Shown here: in pieces, positions 26,503 through 35,506 of the stretch
Numbering within the stretch: the stretch's first letter is position 1
Layout: the number at the start of each line of letters is the position of its first letter
NCBI GenBank assembly: GCA_024233435.1
Contig: JACKPQ010000001.1
Location: 620,001-684,000 of the forward strand
Reading direction: 5' to 3'
Origin: Chlamydiales bacterium
GTDB lineage: Bacteria > Chlamydiota > Chlamydiia > Chlamydiales > JACKPQ01
DNA length: 64,000 nucleotides
The notes under the pieces: generated by a model
The model's database searches: none
Told to the model about the DNA's origin: nothing
The model's input: the letters and a program-made list of their open reading frames with translations, nothing else
Position numbers and translations under genes: made by a program

Positions 26503-26759
26503 CAGTACCTCAGTTTTACTGTGCCATTTTTGATCTTACACTGACAAGCTAGACGCTCACAGTCTTGCTCACCTAAGAAATCAACTTCTTCTTCGGTAAA
26601 ATCGGATAGATTTTCCATACCAGACTCAACTTCTACCACGCAGGTGCCACAAACGCCTTCTTCGCAGGCAAAAGGGACTCCAGCCTCTTCACAGGCCTCT
26701 TTAATAGCAGCTCCGTCATCTAGCTGAATTTCCTCATCATTCAGAACGAGTTTGGCCAT
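26502..26759 (-). CDS. fdx: 2Fe-2S ferredoxin (plant/ISC type)
   Basis: An 85-residue ferredoxin with the ligand pattern C-x4-C-x2-C (ACEEGVCGTC, residues 32-40) and a final Cys in ERLACQC. The overall acidic sequence and length are typical. Its stop overlaps the start of the DUF1858-HesB gene by one base, so the two are a small Fe-S operon. It probably donates electrons in Fe-S assembly or redox enzymes. Confidence 0.92.
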   Translation of the reverse strand: MAKLVLNDEEIQLDDGAAIKEACEEAGVPFACEEGVCGTCVVEVESGMENLSDFTEEEVDFLGEQDCERLACQCKIKNGTVKLRY

Positions 26760-26808
26760 TTTAAGTCACTCACATTTAATAATTAACAGTTTGTGACTCT
26801 ATTTTAAC

Positions 26809-26964
26809 CTAATTCTGTGTTTCTTGTAAAATCTCTTCTGCAGCAGCCTTCAGTGTGGATATGCCCTCATCAAATCCGAGCCGGATCAATAGCTCATTAA
26901 GATAACTAAGTTCTGTCTCTAAATGATCAATTTGGCTTTCTAATTTAGCTAATTGGTTTTTCAT
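26809..26964 (-). CDS. Small coiled-coil protein
   Basis: A 51-residue protein, start ATG 26964 (MKNQLAKLESQID). It is one leucine-heptad helix (residues 2-30, LESQIDHLETELSYLNELL) followed by a short amphipathic helix. It sits 50 bp upstream of the ferredoxin gene on the same strand and may be co-transcribed. The composition is protein-like, but the small size limits certainty. Function unknown. Confidence 0.55.
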   Translation of the reverse strand: MKNQLAKLESQIDHLETELSYLNELLIRLGFDEGISTLKAAAEEILQETQN

Positions 26965-27085
26965 TATTTTGCCTATATTATATATTATTATTACCAACAT
27001 TCATAATTATAAACATTTTATGCATTATTTAACAAATCTTTAAAATTTATTTTTATAAGTTGTTGGATATTAGTAATTAATATTG

Positions 27086-27114
27086 TTGCAAAATAATTGA
27101 TATTATGTTATAAT
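27086..27114 (+). promoter_or_regulatory. Extended -10 promoter giving a leaderless mRNA
   Basis: TTGCAA (27086-27091), 17-bp spacer ending TGT, TATAAT (27109-27114); ATG 27123 follows after only 8 nt. Nearly the same promoter as at 24727-24755. Confidence 0.7.
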
Positions 27115-27122
27115 TATTATAT

Positions 27123-28781
27123 ATGAGTACTAATATCACTAAATTATCAGATATCGATACTTTCCAAGGGATGAGCTTAGAGCCTATCCAGGCTAGCCGT
27201 TTTCAGCGTTTTATAAACGTCCTTTTGACAACCCTTATACCTGAAAAAATTGCCAAGAATCTCTCAAACGCAAAGCCTCTTAATGATGAAAAGGCTAAAG
27301 ACTACATCGACCTTATCTGTCGCCAAATCCGCAATACCCATGATTTTTCCCAGGCGTTTGATCTCGCGACGAAGGCCAAAGGACTCGTTCGAATGATGCC
27401 TAACTACCAGACATACTTACATGTTTTAGGCGAAGCTCTCATCGATCAGGTCACTGAGCATCAAGCCAAACAGATGGTTTATCAAGAAAATGTATCGAGC
27501 AAAAGCCAGACTACCCTCCACAATGCAATTTCTCTAATTGCAGAACTGACTTGCTATGTATCAGGCACCCCAGAAATTATTCGATCTAAAATTGGGCAAC
27601 GCCTTGAAAAAACATGGACAGCTAAAAAGCTCATTAAGGATCTTAAACTGGAATGTAAAAAAAAGCTCGAAGAGCATTTACGAGACCATCCTGAAGAGGC
27701 AGAACCCTATCTGCGACTAGCAAAATTAAGTAATTCTAAATTATCTTTTGTGCAGCAAATTCAATTAGACTTTCAAAAAGGTGAATTGTACAAAGATCGC
27801 AACAAGTTATTTGATGACTACAGAGAGCAGCTAGCTGCGCTAGGCTTTCAAAACGTTTATGATGATATTATCCCCGATGCTTTTAGAGATCGCATGAAAG
27901 AAACACAGGTCAAAGAAGCCCAAAAAGAGCATGACGATTGGGTCAAGCAAAGGGGCTGGTTTTCTAAAATGCACACATCAATACAAGCACTAGCTGATCT
28001 TGGGCAACGCAAAGAACAGACAATGCTTTTTGCTCATAACAACCCAGATTCAATCACTCTTGAAGAGCAAGACGAAATTCAATACGAGTCCTTCGAAATT
28101 AAAGAGTCCTTTATCGAGCGCATAAAGGCTTTGTTCAGCAGGTCCAATACCGCTCCGACTATTAAAATGGAAGACCTAACAGTTTCTATTATTGATGCCT
28201 CCGAGACCATATCTCTTGAAAAGCTAGAGCAAGGTCCAAACATGCGTTTTAAAACAGAAGTTTTGCCTGAGCTTGCGCAAGCACTAAATCTGGGAAGTAG
28301 TGAGCACGATGGTTTTATAGTGCCAGAAAGCAGTGAAATGGGAGCTCAATTTAATCCAACATTGCTGCAGCGCATTAGCACCACAATAAAAGAGTTTTTC
28401 AGCAGCAAACCAAACTTACCCGTATTCGAGATATCTGACGATAAGAATGACATTGCAACTGCTCCATCTTCTGACGATGAACAAGGAGCAAGCGATAGCA
28501 GCAGGAAACCATCGCAAAAATATACAGAATTCATTAAGAATGCTCAACTTCTTGGGAAAACATCTCCATATACAAATGACCCTGAAGACGTCAGCGACGA
28601 TGAGCAAGATTCAGTAGATTCAGATGTTAGCCCTCCGACTCAACGAGAAATCGAAGACGCCATGCATTTAATAAACAATAGTGAAGCGTTCAAATATAAC
28701 ACCATGCAAGAAACTGTTCAAGCTGTTCGTGATAATAAAGCAAAAGCTCGCTTGCCTGTCACAGCCACTGCGCAGATTTAA
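27123..28781 (+). CDS. Large hydrophilic hypothetical effector-like protein
   Basis: A 552-residue protein with no signal peptide or membrane helix. The N-terminal 330 residues are mostly helical (ITEL/AKxL type). Two related segments occur in the C-terminal half: FIERIKALFSRSNTAPT near residue 333 and LQRISTTIKEFFSSKPNLP near 415, each followed by an acidic strand. The last 120 residues are acidic and serine-rich with SSDDEQ and SDDEQD, which look like casein-kinase-II sites. It has its own promoter and probably a leaderless transcript. The stop codon abuts that of the convergent lpdA with no bases between. Not recognised; candidate secreted protein. Confidence 0.7.
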   Translation: MSTNITKLSDIDTFQGMSLEPIQASRFQRFINVLLTTLIPEKIAKNLSNAKPLNDEKAKDYIDLICRQIRNTHDFSQAFDLATKAKGLVRMMPNYQTYLHVLGEALIDQVTEHQAKQMVYQENVSSKSQTTLHNAISLIAELTCYVSGTPEIIRSKIGQRLEKTWTAKKLIKDLKLECKKKLEEHLRDHPEEAEPYLRLAKLSNSKLSFVQQIQLDFQKGELYKDRNKLFDDYREQLAALGFQNVYDDIIPDAFRDRMKETQVKEAQKEHDDWVKQRGWFSKMHTSIQALADLGQRKEQTMLFAHNNPDSITLEEQDEIQYESFEIKESFIERIKALFSRSNTAPTIKMEDLTVSIIDASETISLEKLEQGPNMRFKTEVLPELAQALNLGSSEHDGFIVPESSEMGAQFNPTLLQRISTTIKEFFSSKPNLPVFEISDDKNDIATAPSSDDEQGASDSSRKPSQKYTEFIKNAQLLGKTSPYTNDPEDVSDDEQDSVDSDVSPPTQREIEDAMHLINNSEAFKYNTMQETVQAVRDNKAKARLPVTATAQI

Positions 28782-30161
28782 TCACATGTGAATGGGGCTT
28801 TGAGCAATCGCCATTGCAGCCTCTTTGAGGGCTTCCGACAGGGTGGGATGAGCGTGTGGTGTAGCGGCAAGATCTGATGCCGTGGCATGCTTTTCAAGCG
28901 CTAGAGCTCCCTCTTGAATCAACTCCCCTGCATGCGCTCCAAGAATGTGAATTCCAATGAGCCGTCCTGTGGTGGCTTCAGAAATGATTTTTACCATTCC
29001 TTCTGTATCATCAGAGCAGCGAGCCCTCGAGTTTGCCTTGAGCGGAAAGCTGCCCGTTTTGACTTGCAGCCCCATTTTTTTGGCTTCTTCTTCTGATAAA
29101 CCAACAGATGCAACTTCTGGATAGGTATAGATCACGTTTGGAATGGCGATGTAATTGAGATGGCTTTTTTTGCCACAGATGAGATCTGCAACGGCAACCC
29201 CTTCTTCTGAGGCTTTGTGAGCGAGCATGGGCCCATCGATAACATCACCAATGGCATAGATGTGGGATTGTGATGTGCGAAAGCTTCCGTCAATGGCAAT
29301 GCGCCCTTTATCATCAAGAGAAATACCCACTTTATCAAGATTTAGATCGCGCGTGTAAGGGCGACGGCCAACGCAGATGAGGGCAGCATCGCAGGTTTCG
29401 TTTTGCACGCCTTCCTTTGTCTCATAGGTCAAGTGCACTTGCTCGCCTTCAATTTTGGCGGCAGTTAGCTTTGCAGACAGGGTGAAAGACAGGTTTTGCT
29501 GCTCGAGTATTTTTTGAAAGGCTTTGCCGATGGTTAAGTCAAGGGCGGGGCAAATACGGTCTAAAAATTCGATGAAATGCACCTCTGAGCCTAGGCGAGC
29601 ATAGACTGAGCCAAGCTCAACTCCAATCACCCCTGCGCCCACAACAATGAGTTTTTTGGGCACGCTCTTTAAGGCTAGCGCCCCTGTAGAGGAAATGATT
29701 TTAGTTTCATCAAAGGGGGCAAAGGGCAATTCTGTGGGCTCAGAACCTGTGGCAATAATGATGTGCTTAGCGCTGATTTCTTTGCCATCAACACTCACTG
29801 AATTAGGACCTGAAAAAGCAGCGGTGCCCGTTATGAATGTGATTTTGTTTTTCTTAAAGAGCCCGGCAATGCCTTGATTAAAGCCTGATACAATTTCATT
29901 TTTGCGCTGCATCATTTTGTCAAAGTCATAGGTGACACCTTGAGCGTTGATTCCAAGCTTTGCTGCATCGCTAGCCATTTTATGGTAAAATTCAGAGGCG
30001 TGCAGAAGAGCTTTTGATGGAATGCATCCAACATTTAGGCAGGTGCCGCCTAGCTCAGCGCGCTTATCAATACAGGCAGTTTTTAGCCCATTTTGTGCGC
30101 ATCGAATAGCAGCGACATACCCTCCAGGGCCGGCGCCAATCACTAAAACATCATAATCCAA
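28782..30161 (-). CDS. lpdA: Dihydrolipoyl dehydrogenase (E3)
   Basis: A 459-residue FAD/NAD disulfide oxidoreductase that reoxidises the lipoyl group of the 2-oxoacid dehydrogenase complexes. FAD motif VIGAGPGGYVAA (residues 8-18), redox disulfide C41/C46 in GGTCLNVGCIPSK, NAD motif VVGAGVIGVELG, and the C-terminal His-Glu pair in HAHPTLSE (H438, E443). Last gene of the sucA-sucB-lpdA operon, two bases after sucB. Confidence 0.96.
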   Translation of the reverse strand: MDYDVLVIGAGPGGYVAAIRCAQNGLKTACIDKRAELGGTCLNVGCIPSKALLHASEFYHKMASDAAKLGINAQGVTYDFDKMMQRKNEIVSGFNQGIAGLFKKNKITFITGTAAFSGPNSVSVDGKEISAKHIIIATGSEPTELPFAPFDETKIISSTGALALKSVPKKLIVVGAGVIGVELGSVYARLGSEVHFIEFLDRICPALDLTIGKAFQKILEQQNLSFTLSAKLTAAKIEGEQVHLTYETKEGVQNETCDAALICVGRRPYTRDLNLDKVGISLDDKGRIAIDGSFRTSQSHIYAIGDVIDGPMLAHKASEEGVAVADLICGKKSHLNYIAIPNVIYTYPEVASVGLSEEEAKKMGLQVKTGSFPLKANSRARCSDDTEGMVKIISEATTGRLIGIHILGAHAGELIQEGALALEKHATASDLAATPHAHPTLSEALKEAAMAIAQSPIHM

Positions 30162-30163
30162 AT

Positions 30164-31279
30164 CTAAAAATCCAACATTAAGCGTTCTGGGTCTTCAAGA
30201 TTCTCTTTCATGTGCACCAAAAATGTCACAGCTTCCTTTCCATCGACGATGCGGTGATCGTAGCTAAGCGCTAAATACATAATGGGACGAATCTCGACTT
30301 TATCGTTGACGACAACGGCACGCTTTACAATGTTGTGCATGCCTAAAATGGCGCTTTGTGGCGGATTGAGAATAGGTGTTGATAGCATTGATCCAAAAAC
30401 ACCGCCGTTGGTGATTGTAAATGTTCCGCCTTTAAGGTCATCCAAAGAGATGGTGCCTTCTCGCGCTTTTTTGGCATAGTCTGCAAGCTTGCCTTCAACG
30501 TCAGCAAAGGAAAGCTCTTCGCAGTTACGCAAGACCGGAACCATGAGCCCTTTATCCGTGGATACAGCAACCCCAATATCAAACCGCTCATTGTACACAA
30601 TTTCATCGCCATCGATAAAGGCGTTTACATCCGGGAGGGCTTTTAATGCTTGGGTTGCTGCTTTGACAAAAAATGACATAAAGCCAAGCTTGACGCCGTG
30701 TTTTTTCGCAAAGGCATCTTTTTCCCTTGAGCGAATTTCCATGATCTTACTCATATCCACTTCGTTAAAGGTTGTAAGCATCGCCGTTGTGGTCTTGACT
30801 TCAACAAGGCGCTTGGCAATGGTTCGGCGCAAGCCGCTCATGCGTTTGCGCGTTTGGCCAGGCTGGGGAGCAGTTGAAGCTGGCTCTGGGGCTTTTACCG
30901 TTGGCGGCGACTGAGGGGCCTGGGCTGGTTTTTGCAAATCTGCGACATAACTCTCTGCTGAAACGCGCACATCTCCCTCTGCGGGAGGGGAAGCTGCAGG
31001 CTTTGGAGCTTCTGCAGAGGCTGGAGCTGGTGATCCTGATTTAGCTGAGTCAACCTTCCCAACAACTTGCCCAACTTTAACAACGTCGTTGACGTTAACA
31101 GTGATTTGCAGCTGCCCAGATGCAGGAGCATATAAAACTTGATTGACCTTATCGGTTTCAAGCTCTAAAACCTCATCGCCCTCGTTCACTGCTGAGCCAT
31201 TCGGCTTTAAGATAGCAGCTACAGTTGCCTCAGTCACAGACTCACCTGCTGGCGGCACTTTAATTTCTACTTGTGTCAT
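30164..31279 (-). CDS. sucB: Dihydrolipoamide succinyltransferase (E2 of 2-oxoglutarate dehydrogenase)
   Basis: A 371-residue E2. One lipoyl domain (residues 1-78, lipoyl lysine K44 in ETDKVN), an Ala/Pro-rich linker (80-145), then the catalytic domain from RKRMSGLRRTIAKRLVE with the active site DHRIVDGKEA near the end. No recognisable peripheral-subunit-binding domain lies in the linker, where most E2 proteins have one; I recall chlamydial SucB also being short. The start overlaps sucA by four bases (ATGA). Transfers succinyl groups to CoA in the TCA cycle. Confidence 0.95.
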   Translation of the reverse strand: MTQVEIKVPPAGESVTEATVAAILKPNGSAVNEGDEVLELETDKVNQVLYAPASGQLQITVNVNDVVKVGQVVGKVDSAKSGSPAPASAEAPKPAASPPAEGDVRVSAESYVADLQKPAQAPQSPPTVKAPEPASTAPQPGQTRKRMSGLRRTIAKRLVEVKTTTAMLTTFNEVDMSKIMEIRSREKDAFAKKHGVKLGFMSFFVKAATQALKALPDVNAFIDGDEIVYNERFDIGVAVSTDKGLMVPVLRNCEELSFADVEGKLADYAKKAREGTISLDDLKGGTFTITNGGVFGSMLSTPILNPPQSAILGMHNIVKRAVVVNDKVEIRPIMYLALSYDHRIVDGKEAVTFLVHMKENLEDPERLMLDF

Positions 31280-33870
31280 GACAACGCCTCTTTTAAAAAG
31301 GTCTTTAATTCACGCTGATGCAGTGTCGGGAAACCCGCTGCTGGCGATGCCGATTTTGGCCTGCCAAAGTAGCGGATGTCGCATAGCCCACTCAATGAAA
31401 AATGAACATGTGCCCACGCACCCATATTTTGATGTTCTTCTTGCACCCAATACACCTGTTTAACGCCTTTGTATTTTGCAAGCAACGCTTTTATGTCAGC
31501 ATAGGGAAATGGATAGAGCTGCTCAATGCGAACTAAAGCGATGTCGGCCCCCTCTCTTGCTTCCAACAAATCGTAATAGACCTTTCCAGAGCAAAAAATT
31601 AGGCGCTTAGGGTTTTGAGCAGAGCTATCATCGATAACTTTCTGATAACTGCCAGAGCAAAACGCCTCTAGATTGGATAGGGACGGGCCATAGCGCAAAA
31701 GCGCTTTGGGCGTAAAAATAATCAAGGGTCGGCGCTCGGCTGAATGGATGTGAGAGCGCAGCAAATGAAACACTTGGGCTGTGTTTGAATTATTGCAAAT
31801 GATCATGCTGTGATTTGAGGCAAGCTGTAAAAACCGCTCAATGCGCGCAGATGAATGCTCGGGCCCCTGCCCTTCGTAGCCATGTGGCAGCAAGAGCGTT
31901 AGTGGTGCGATCTCCCGCCATTTTTGCTCAGAGGTTGCAATAAACTGATCGATTGCAATTTGAGCGCCGTTTGCAAAATCACCAAACTGCGCCTCCCAAA
32001 TATTTAAGCCGTTAGGTTGCGTCAGCGAATAGCCATATTCAAAAAGGAGCACAGCATATTCAGACAGTGGCGAGTTATAAATTTGAAAGCGAGCATCGCT
32101 AATGTGCTGCAGTGGAATGTAGCGCTCTTGAGTCTTGCTATCAGTGATTCCAGCATGGCGATGAGAAAAGGTTCCCCGAATGCTGTCTTGGCCCGAGATG
32201 CGGATGGGATGCCCCTCATTTAAAATGCTTGCATATGCTAAAATCTCTGCCATCCCCCAGTCTACAGGTGCATCAACTAGCATTTTTGCCCGCTCATCCA
32301 AAATCCGTTTTACTTTGGGCTGAATATGCACAGAATCTGGATAGCTCAACGCCTTTTTCCCCAGATCGATCAATAAGCTTTTCTCAACACCTGTATCTGG
32401 ATATGGCTTATCCTCGGGAACAGGACATTGATACTCTCGGCCAACTTTAAGTTTTTCAACCTCGTGCAAAGCAGCTTCCAGCTCGCTTTTAAAGCTCTCT
32501 TCCATCCCTTGGGCCTCTGCTTCACTGAGCACTCCCTTAGAAATCAGAGCATTGCGATAACTGATGCGCAACTTCTCCTGCGCTTTAATCTTTTCGTACA
32601 TAACAGGCTGCGTAAAAGCAGGCTCATCGCCCTCGTTATGTCCATATTTGCGATAGCAGTTCAGATCAATGAAAACATCACATCCAAACGTTTGTCTAAA
32701 AGCCATCGCCAAACGCACTGCTTGCACGCAGCTATCTGGGTCTTCACCATTCACATGAATAACAGGAGAATCAAAAGCTTTTGCAATGTCTGTGCAATAG
32801 CGCGTGGAGCGCGACTCTTTAGGCAGGGCCGTAAATCCAATTTGATTGTTGATCACAATGTGGATAGAGCCACCCGTTGCGTATCCTTCAATATTTGACA
32901 GTTGCATTGTTTCATAAACAATACCCTGACCAGCTACTGCTGCATCTCCATGGATTAATATTGGCAGCACAGACTTATGATCACTTGCTTGCTGCAGCCC
33001 ATAAGCAAAGCCTTCTACAACTGGATTGACAGCTTCTAAATGACTTGGATTAGCAGCCAGGCGCAAAGCAATTTCTTTGCCACTTGGAGCTTTTATGCTA
33101 GCATCATATCCCTTATGATATTTTACATCGCCGCTGCCATCGCCCTCTTGTGGAACGTATTCTGGATCAAACTCAGCATAGATTGAGGCATAAGGCTTGC
33201 CAAGAACATTAGCCAGCACATTCAGCCGGCCGCGGTGCGCCATGCCAATTACTGCTGCAGACACTCCTTGATCGCTCCCAGAAAAAAGCAACTCAAGCAT
33301 CATGGGGATTAATGCCTCTCCCCCTTCAAGAGAAAACCGCTTCTGCCCCGTGTATTTCATATGCAAAAAATTCTCAAACATCTCAGCGCGGTTTAGCTCA
33401 TGTAAAATGCGCTTTTGTTCATCGACTTGTAAAAACGGCATTGTTTTGATCATCTGAGCCATCTCTTCAGCATGCTCACCGAAAAGCTCATAGCCAACGC
33501 TTTGGCAATACCGCGTTTCAAGCGCCGACAATATCTCTTTTAGAGAAGCTGTTTCCTGATCGAGCACTCCAGATGTAGCAAACGTCTTACTTAAGTCAGA
33601 CGCGCTTAGTCCATAGTTTTCAAGCTTTAATTGCTCAATCTCTTGAGGCTCTTCAAAGAGATTAATGCGCGCCTTTAGATGACCAAATAACTGGTATGCT
33701 CTAATTAACAGCTCAATACTACTTGTGCTATCCGACTTAAAATCAGCACCTAACTCCATTCCATGAAAAAAAGAGCGCCAAGTGGGATCAACGCTGTCTG
33801 GATTATCACAAAAAGAGCGGTAAAGCTTTTCAATGTACACTAAGTTTGGCAGCATAATAATTTTATACAT
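31276..33870 (-). CDS. sucA: 2-oxoglutarate dehydrogenase E1 component
   Basis: An 864-residue thiamine-diphosphate enzyme that decarboxylates 2-oxoglutarate. N-terminal YIEKLYRSFCDNPDSVDPTWRSFFHG, then HRGRLNVLANVLGKP, GDAAVAGQGIVYETMQLS, HIVINNQIGFT and the C-terminal WVQEEHQNMGAW. ATG 33870 is the longest start; ATG 33855 (MLPNLVYIEKLY) fits the family start better and neither has a clear Shine-Dalgarno. Somewhat shorter than the 933-residue E. coli enzyme. First gene of sucA-sucB-lpdA, divergent from the acidic protein gene, the order I recall in Chlamydia (CT053-CT054-CT055). Confidence 0.96.
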   Translation of the reverse strand: MYKIIMLPNLVYIEKLYRSFCDNPDSVDPTWRSFFHGMELGADFKSDSTSSIELLIRAYQLFGHLKARINLFEEPQEIEQLKLENYGLSASDLSKTFATSGVLDQETASLKEILSALETRYCQSVGYELFGEHAEEMAQMIKTMPFLQVDEQKRILHELNRAEMFENFLHMKYTGQKRFSLEGGEALIPMMLELLFSGSDQGVSAAVIGMAHRGRLNVLANVLGKPYASIYAEFDPEYVPQEGDGSGDVKYHKGYDASIKAPSGKEIALRLAANPSHLEAVNPVVEGFAYGLQQASDHKSVLPILIHGDAAVAGQGIVYETMQLSNIEGYATGGSIHIVINNQIGFTALPKESRSTRYCTDIAKAFDSPVIHVNGEDPDSCVQAVRLAMAFRQTFGCDVFIDLNCYRKYGHNEGDEPAFTQPVMYEKIKAQEKLRISYRNALISKGVLSEAEAQGMEESFKSELEAALHEVEKLKVGREYQCPVPEDKPYPDTGVEKSLLIDLGKKALSYPDSVHIQPKVKRILDERAKMLVDAPVDWGMAEILAYASILNEGHPIRISGQDSIRGTFSHRHAGITDSKTQERYIPLQHISDARFQIYNSPLSEYAVLLFEYGYSLTQPNGLNIWEAQFGDFANGAQIAIDQFIATSEQKWREIAPLTLLLPHGYEGQGPEHSSARIERFLQLASNHSMIICNNSNTAQVFHLLRSHIHSAERRPLIIFTPKALLRYGPSLSNLEAFCSGSYQKVIDDSSAQNPKRLIFCSGKVYYDLLEAREGADIALVRIEQLYPFPYADIKALLAKYKGVKQVYWVQEEHQNMGAWAHVHFSLSGLCDIRYFGRPKSASPAAGFPTLHQRELKTFLKEALS

Positions 33871-33977
33871 AACAAAAAATTTACTGTATTAAAAGAAGAA
33901 AAATGCGTATTTACAAAAAAAGAGAGAAGCCTGTAGAATACAGCACAAAAACCCTTAACCTATAATTTTTGAAGAAC

Positions 33978-34433
33978 ATGGCGAAAACAAAAAGCGAAAA
34001 AGTCAAAAAACTAGAAGCAGAGCTTGCTGATTTAGAGCATTGGCTCAATTTAGGGCTCGTTCCTAAAAAAGACATGGAAAAGCATAAAGTGGAAATTGCC
34101 TCCCTCAAGCATAAGATTGAGGAAGAGAAGGGCAAGCTCACTGAAACTAAAGAAGGTGCTGAGCCAGAGGAATATATCGCTCCAAAGCGCAACGTTCAAG
34201 CCAAGCCCTTTTCTGATGGAGCCTCTATTGCTGACGTCGATGTTGAAGAAGACGCTTCAGCTGATGAGGAAGAAGAAATTGGCACAGATGATAACTATAT
34301 CTCAGACGATGACGACGATGATGACGATACCGATGAGCTAGCGGATACCGAAGAAGACGAAGATGACCCATTTAGCGATCGCAACCGTTGGCGTCGCGGC
34401 GTGCTTGAAGACCCTGATTCTGATAATTGGTAA
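33978..34433 (+). CDS. Acidic conserved chlamydial protein (CT053-like by position)
   Basis: A 151-residue protein from ATG 33978. A basic coiled-coil start (KVKKLEAELADLEHWLNLGLVPKKDM, then a helix with IASLKHKIEEEKGKL), followed by an intrinsically disordered, extremely acidic stretch with eight consecutive Asp and a basic/aromatic tail (NRWRRGVLEDPDSDNW). It lies between sucA and hemW exactly as the hypothetical CT053 does in C. trachomatis (from memory), so I take it as that family. Function unknown; the acidic tail suggests binding to basic partners. Overlaps hemW by seven bases. Confidence 0.8.
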   Translation: MAKTKSEKVKKLEAELADLEHWLNLGLVPKKDMEKHKVEIASLKHKIEEEKGKLTETKEGAEPEEYIAPKRNVQAKPFSDGASIADVDVEEDASADEEEEIGTDDNYISDDDDDDDDTDELADTEEDEDDPFSDRNRWRRGVLEDPDSDNW

Positions 34434-35506
34434 GTTTATATTTCCACATTCCTTTTTGCACAAAAAAGTGCCCTTACTGCCACTTTTTCGTGATGAGAAA
34501 AAATCCCGTCCATGAGCAAACTCTCATGGATGGACTCTTTCTCGAGTGGCGCTGGCGTCTGCCTATGCTCCAAGGAAAAACAATCACGTCCCTTTATTTT
34601 GGAGGAGGCACGCCCTCACAGCTAAACCCCTCTCATCTGGCATCCTTAATCGCCCTCATCAAGGAAACCCACGCTTTAGACTGTGAAATCACCCTTGAGC
34701 TCAACCCCGACGATGCCACACCCGAGCTGCTGAGCGACTACCTTCAAATGGGCATCAACCGACTGAGCATTGGCGTTCAGTCTTTCGACAATGCCCAGCT
34801 TAAAACACTAGGCCGCCTTCACACATCACAAACAGCGCAAAACGCCATCCATCTTGCCCACAAAGTTGGATTTAAAAACATCTCCATTGACCTCATGTAT
34901 GATCTGCCCCATCAAACCCTTGCCACATGGCAGCACACACTTGATATCACCAAAACCCTGCCAATCACCCACCTCTCCCTTTATAACCTTACCTTTGAAG
35001 AACCCTCAGCATTCCACCGCAAGCAAAAAAGCCTCCAACCTCACTTGCCATCAGAAGAGATGAGTTTGAAAATGCACACGATGGCCATCGATCAAATCCC
35101 ATTAGAGCGCTATGAAATATCCGCATTCGGCACCCCCTCTATCCACAACACTGGCTACTGGACAGCGCGTCCCTTCCTCGGTTTTGGCCCCAGCGCCTTT
35201 TCCTACTGGGAAGGAAAACGCTTTCGCAACATCCTCAACCTGCCCAAATACACCCAAGCTCTGCAATCAGAAAAATCCCCCGTCGATTTCACCGAAGAGC
35301 TTGCGCCAAAAGCAAAAGAGCGCGAGTTACTCGCCATTCATCTACGTCTGCTCAAAGGCGCCCCCCTCCCACCTATGGATCGCGACATCGAAAAACTCAT
35401 CGAAAAACAATGGCTTAAAATCGAGGACGACCGCCTAAAGCTGACTGAACAAGGCCTGCTCTTCTACGACTCTGTCGCCTCTGAGCTTATTGAGCTTTCA
35501 TATTAG
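34427..35506 (+). CDS. hemW: Radical SAM protein HemW (HemN-like, probable heme chaperone)
   Basis: A 359-residue radical SAM enzyme: SLYFHIPFCTKKCPYCHF carries the C-x3-C-x2-C 4Fe-4S motif (residues 10, 14, 17), then SLYFGGGTPS, ITLELNPD, NRLSIGVQSF and YDLPHQT. The CHF ending of the motif and short N-terminus fit HemW rather than oxygen-independent coproporphyrinogen oxidase HemN, although chlamydial copies are usually labelled hemN. TTG start overlapping the preceding gene. Its last 20 bp overlap the convergent ankyrin gene. Confidence 0.9.
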   Translation: MVSLYFHIPFCTKKCPYCHFFVMRKNPVHEQTLMDGLFLEWRWRLPMLQGKTITSLYFGGGTPSQLNPSHLASLIALIKETHALDCEITLELNPDDATPELLSDYLQMGINRLSIGVQSFDNAQLKTLGRLHTSQTAQNAIHLAHKVGFKNISIDLMYDLPHQTLATWQHTLDITKTLPITHLSLYNLTFEEPSAFHRKQKSLQPHLPSEEMSLKMHTMAIDQIPLERYEISAFGTPSIHNTGYWTARPFLGFGPSAFSYWEGKRFRNILNLPKYTQALQSEKSPVDFTEELAPKAKERELLAIHLRLLKGAPLPPMDRDIEKLIEKQWLKIEDDRLKLTEQGLLFYDSVASELIELSY

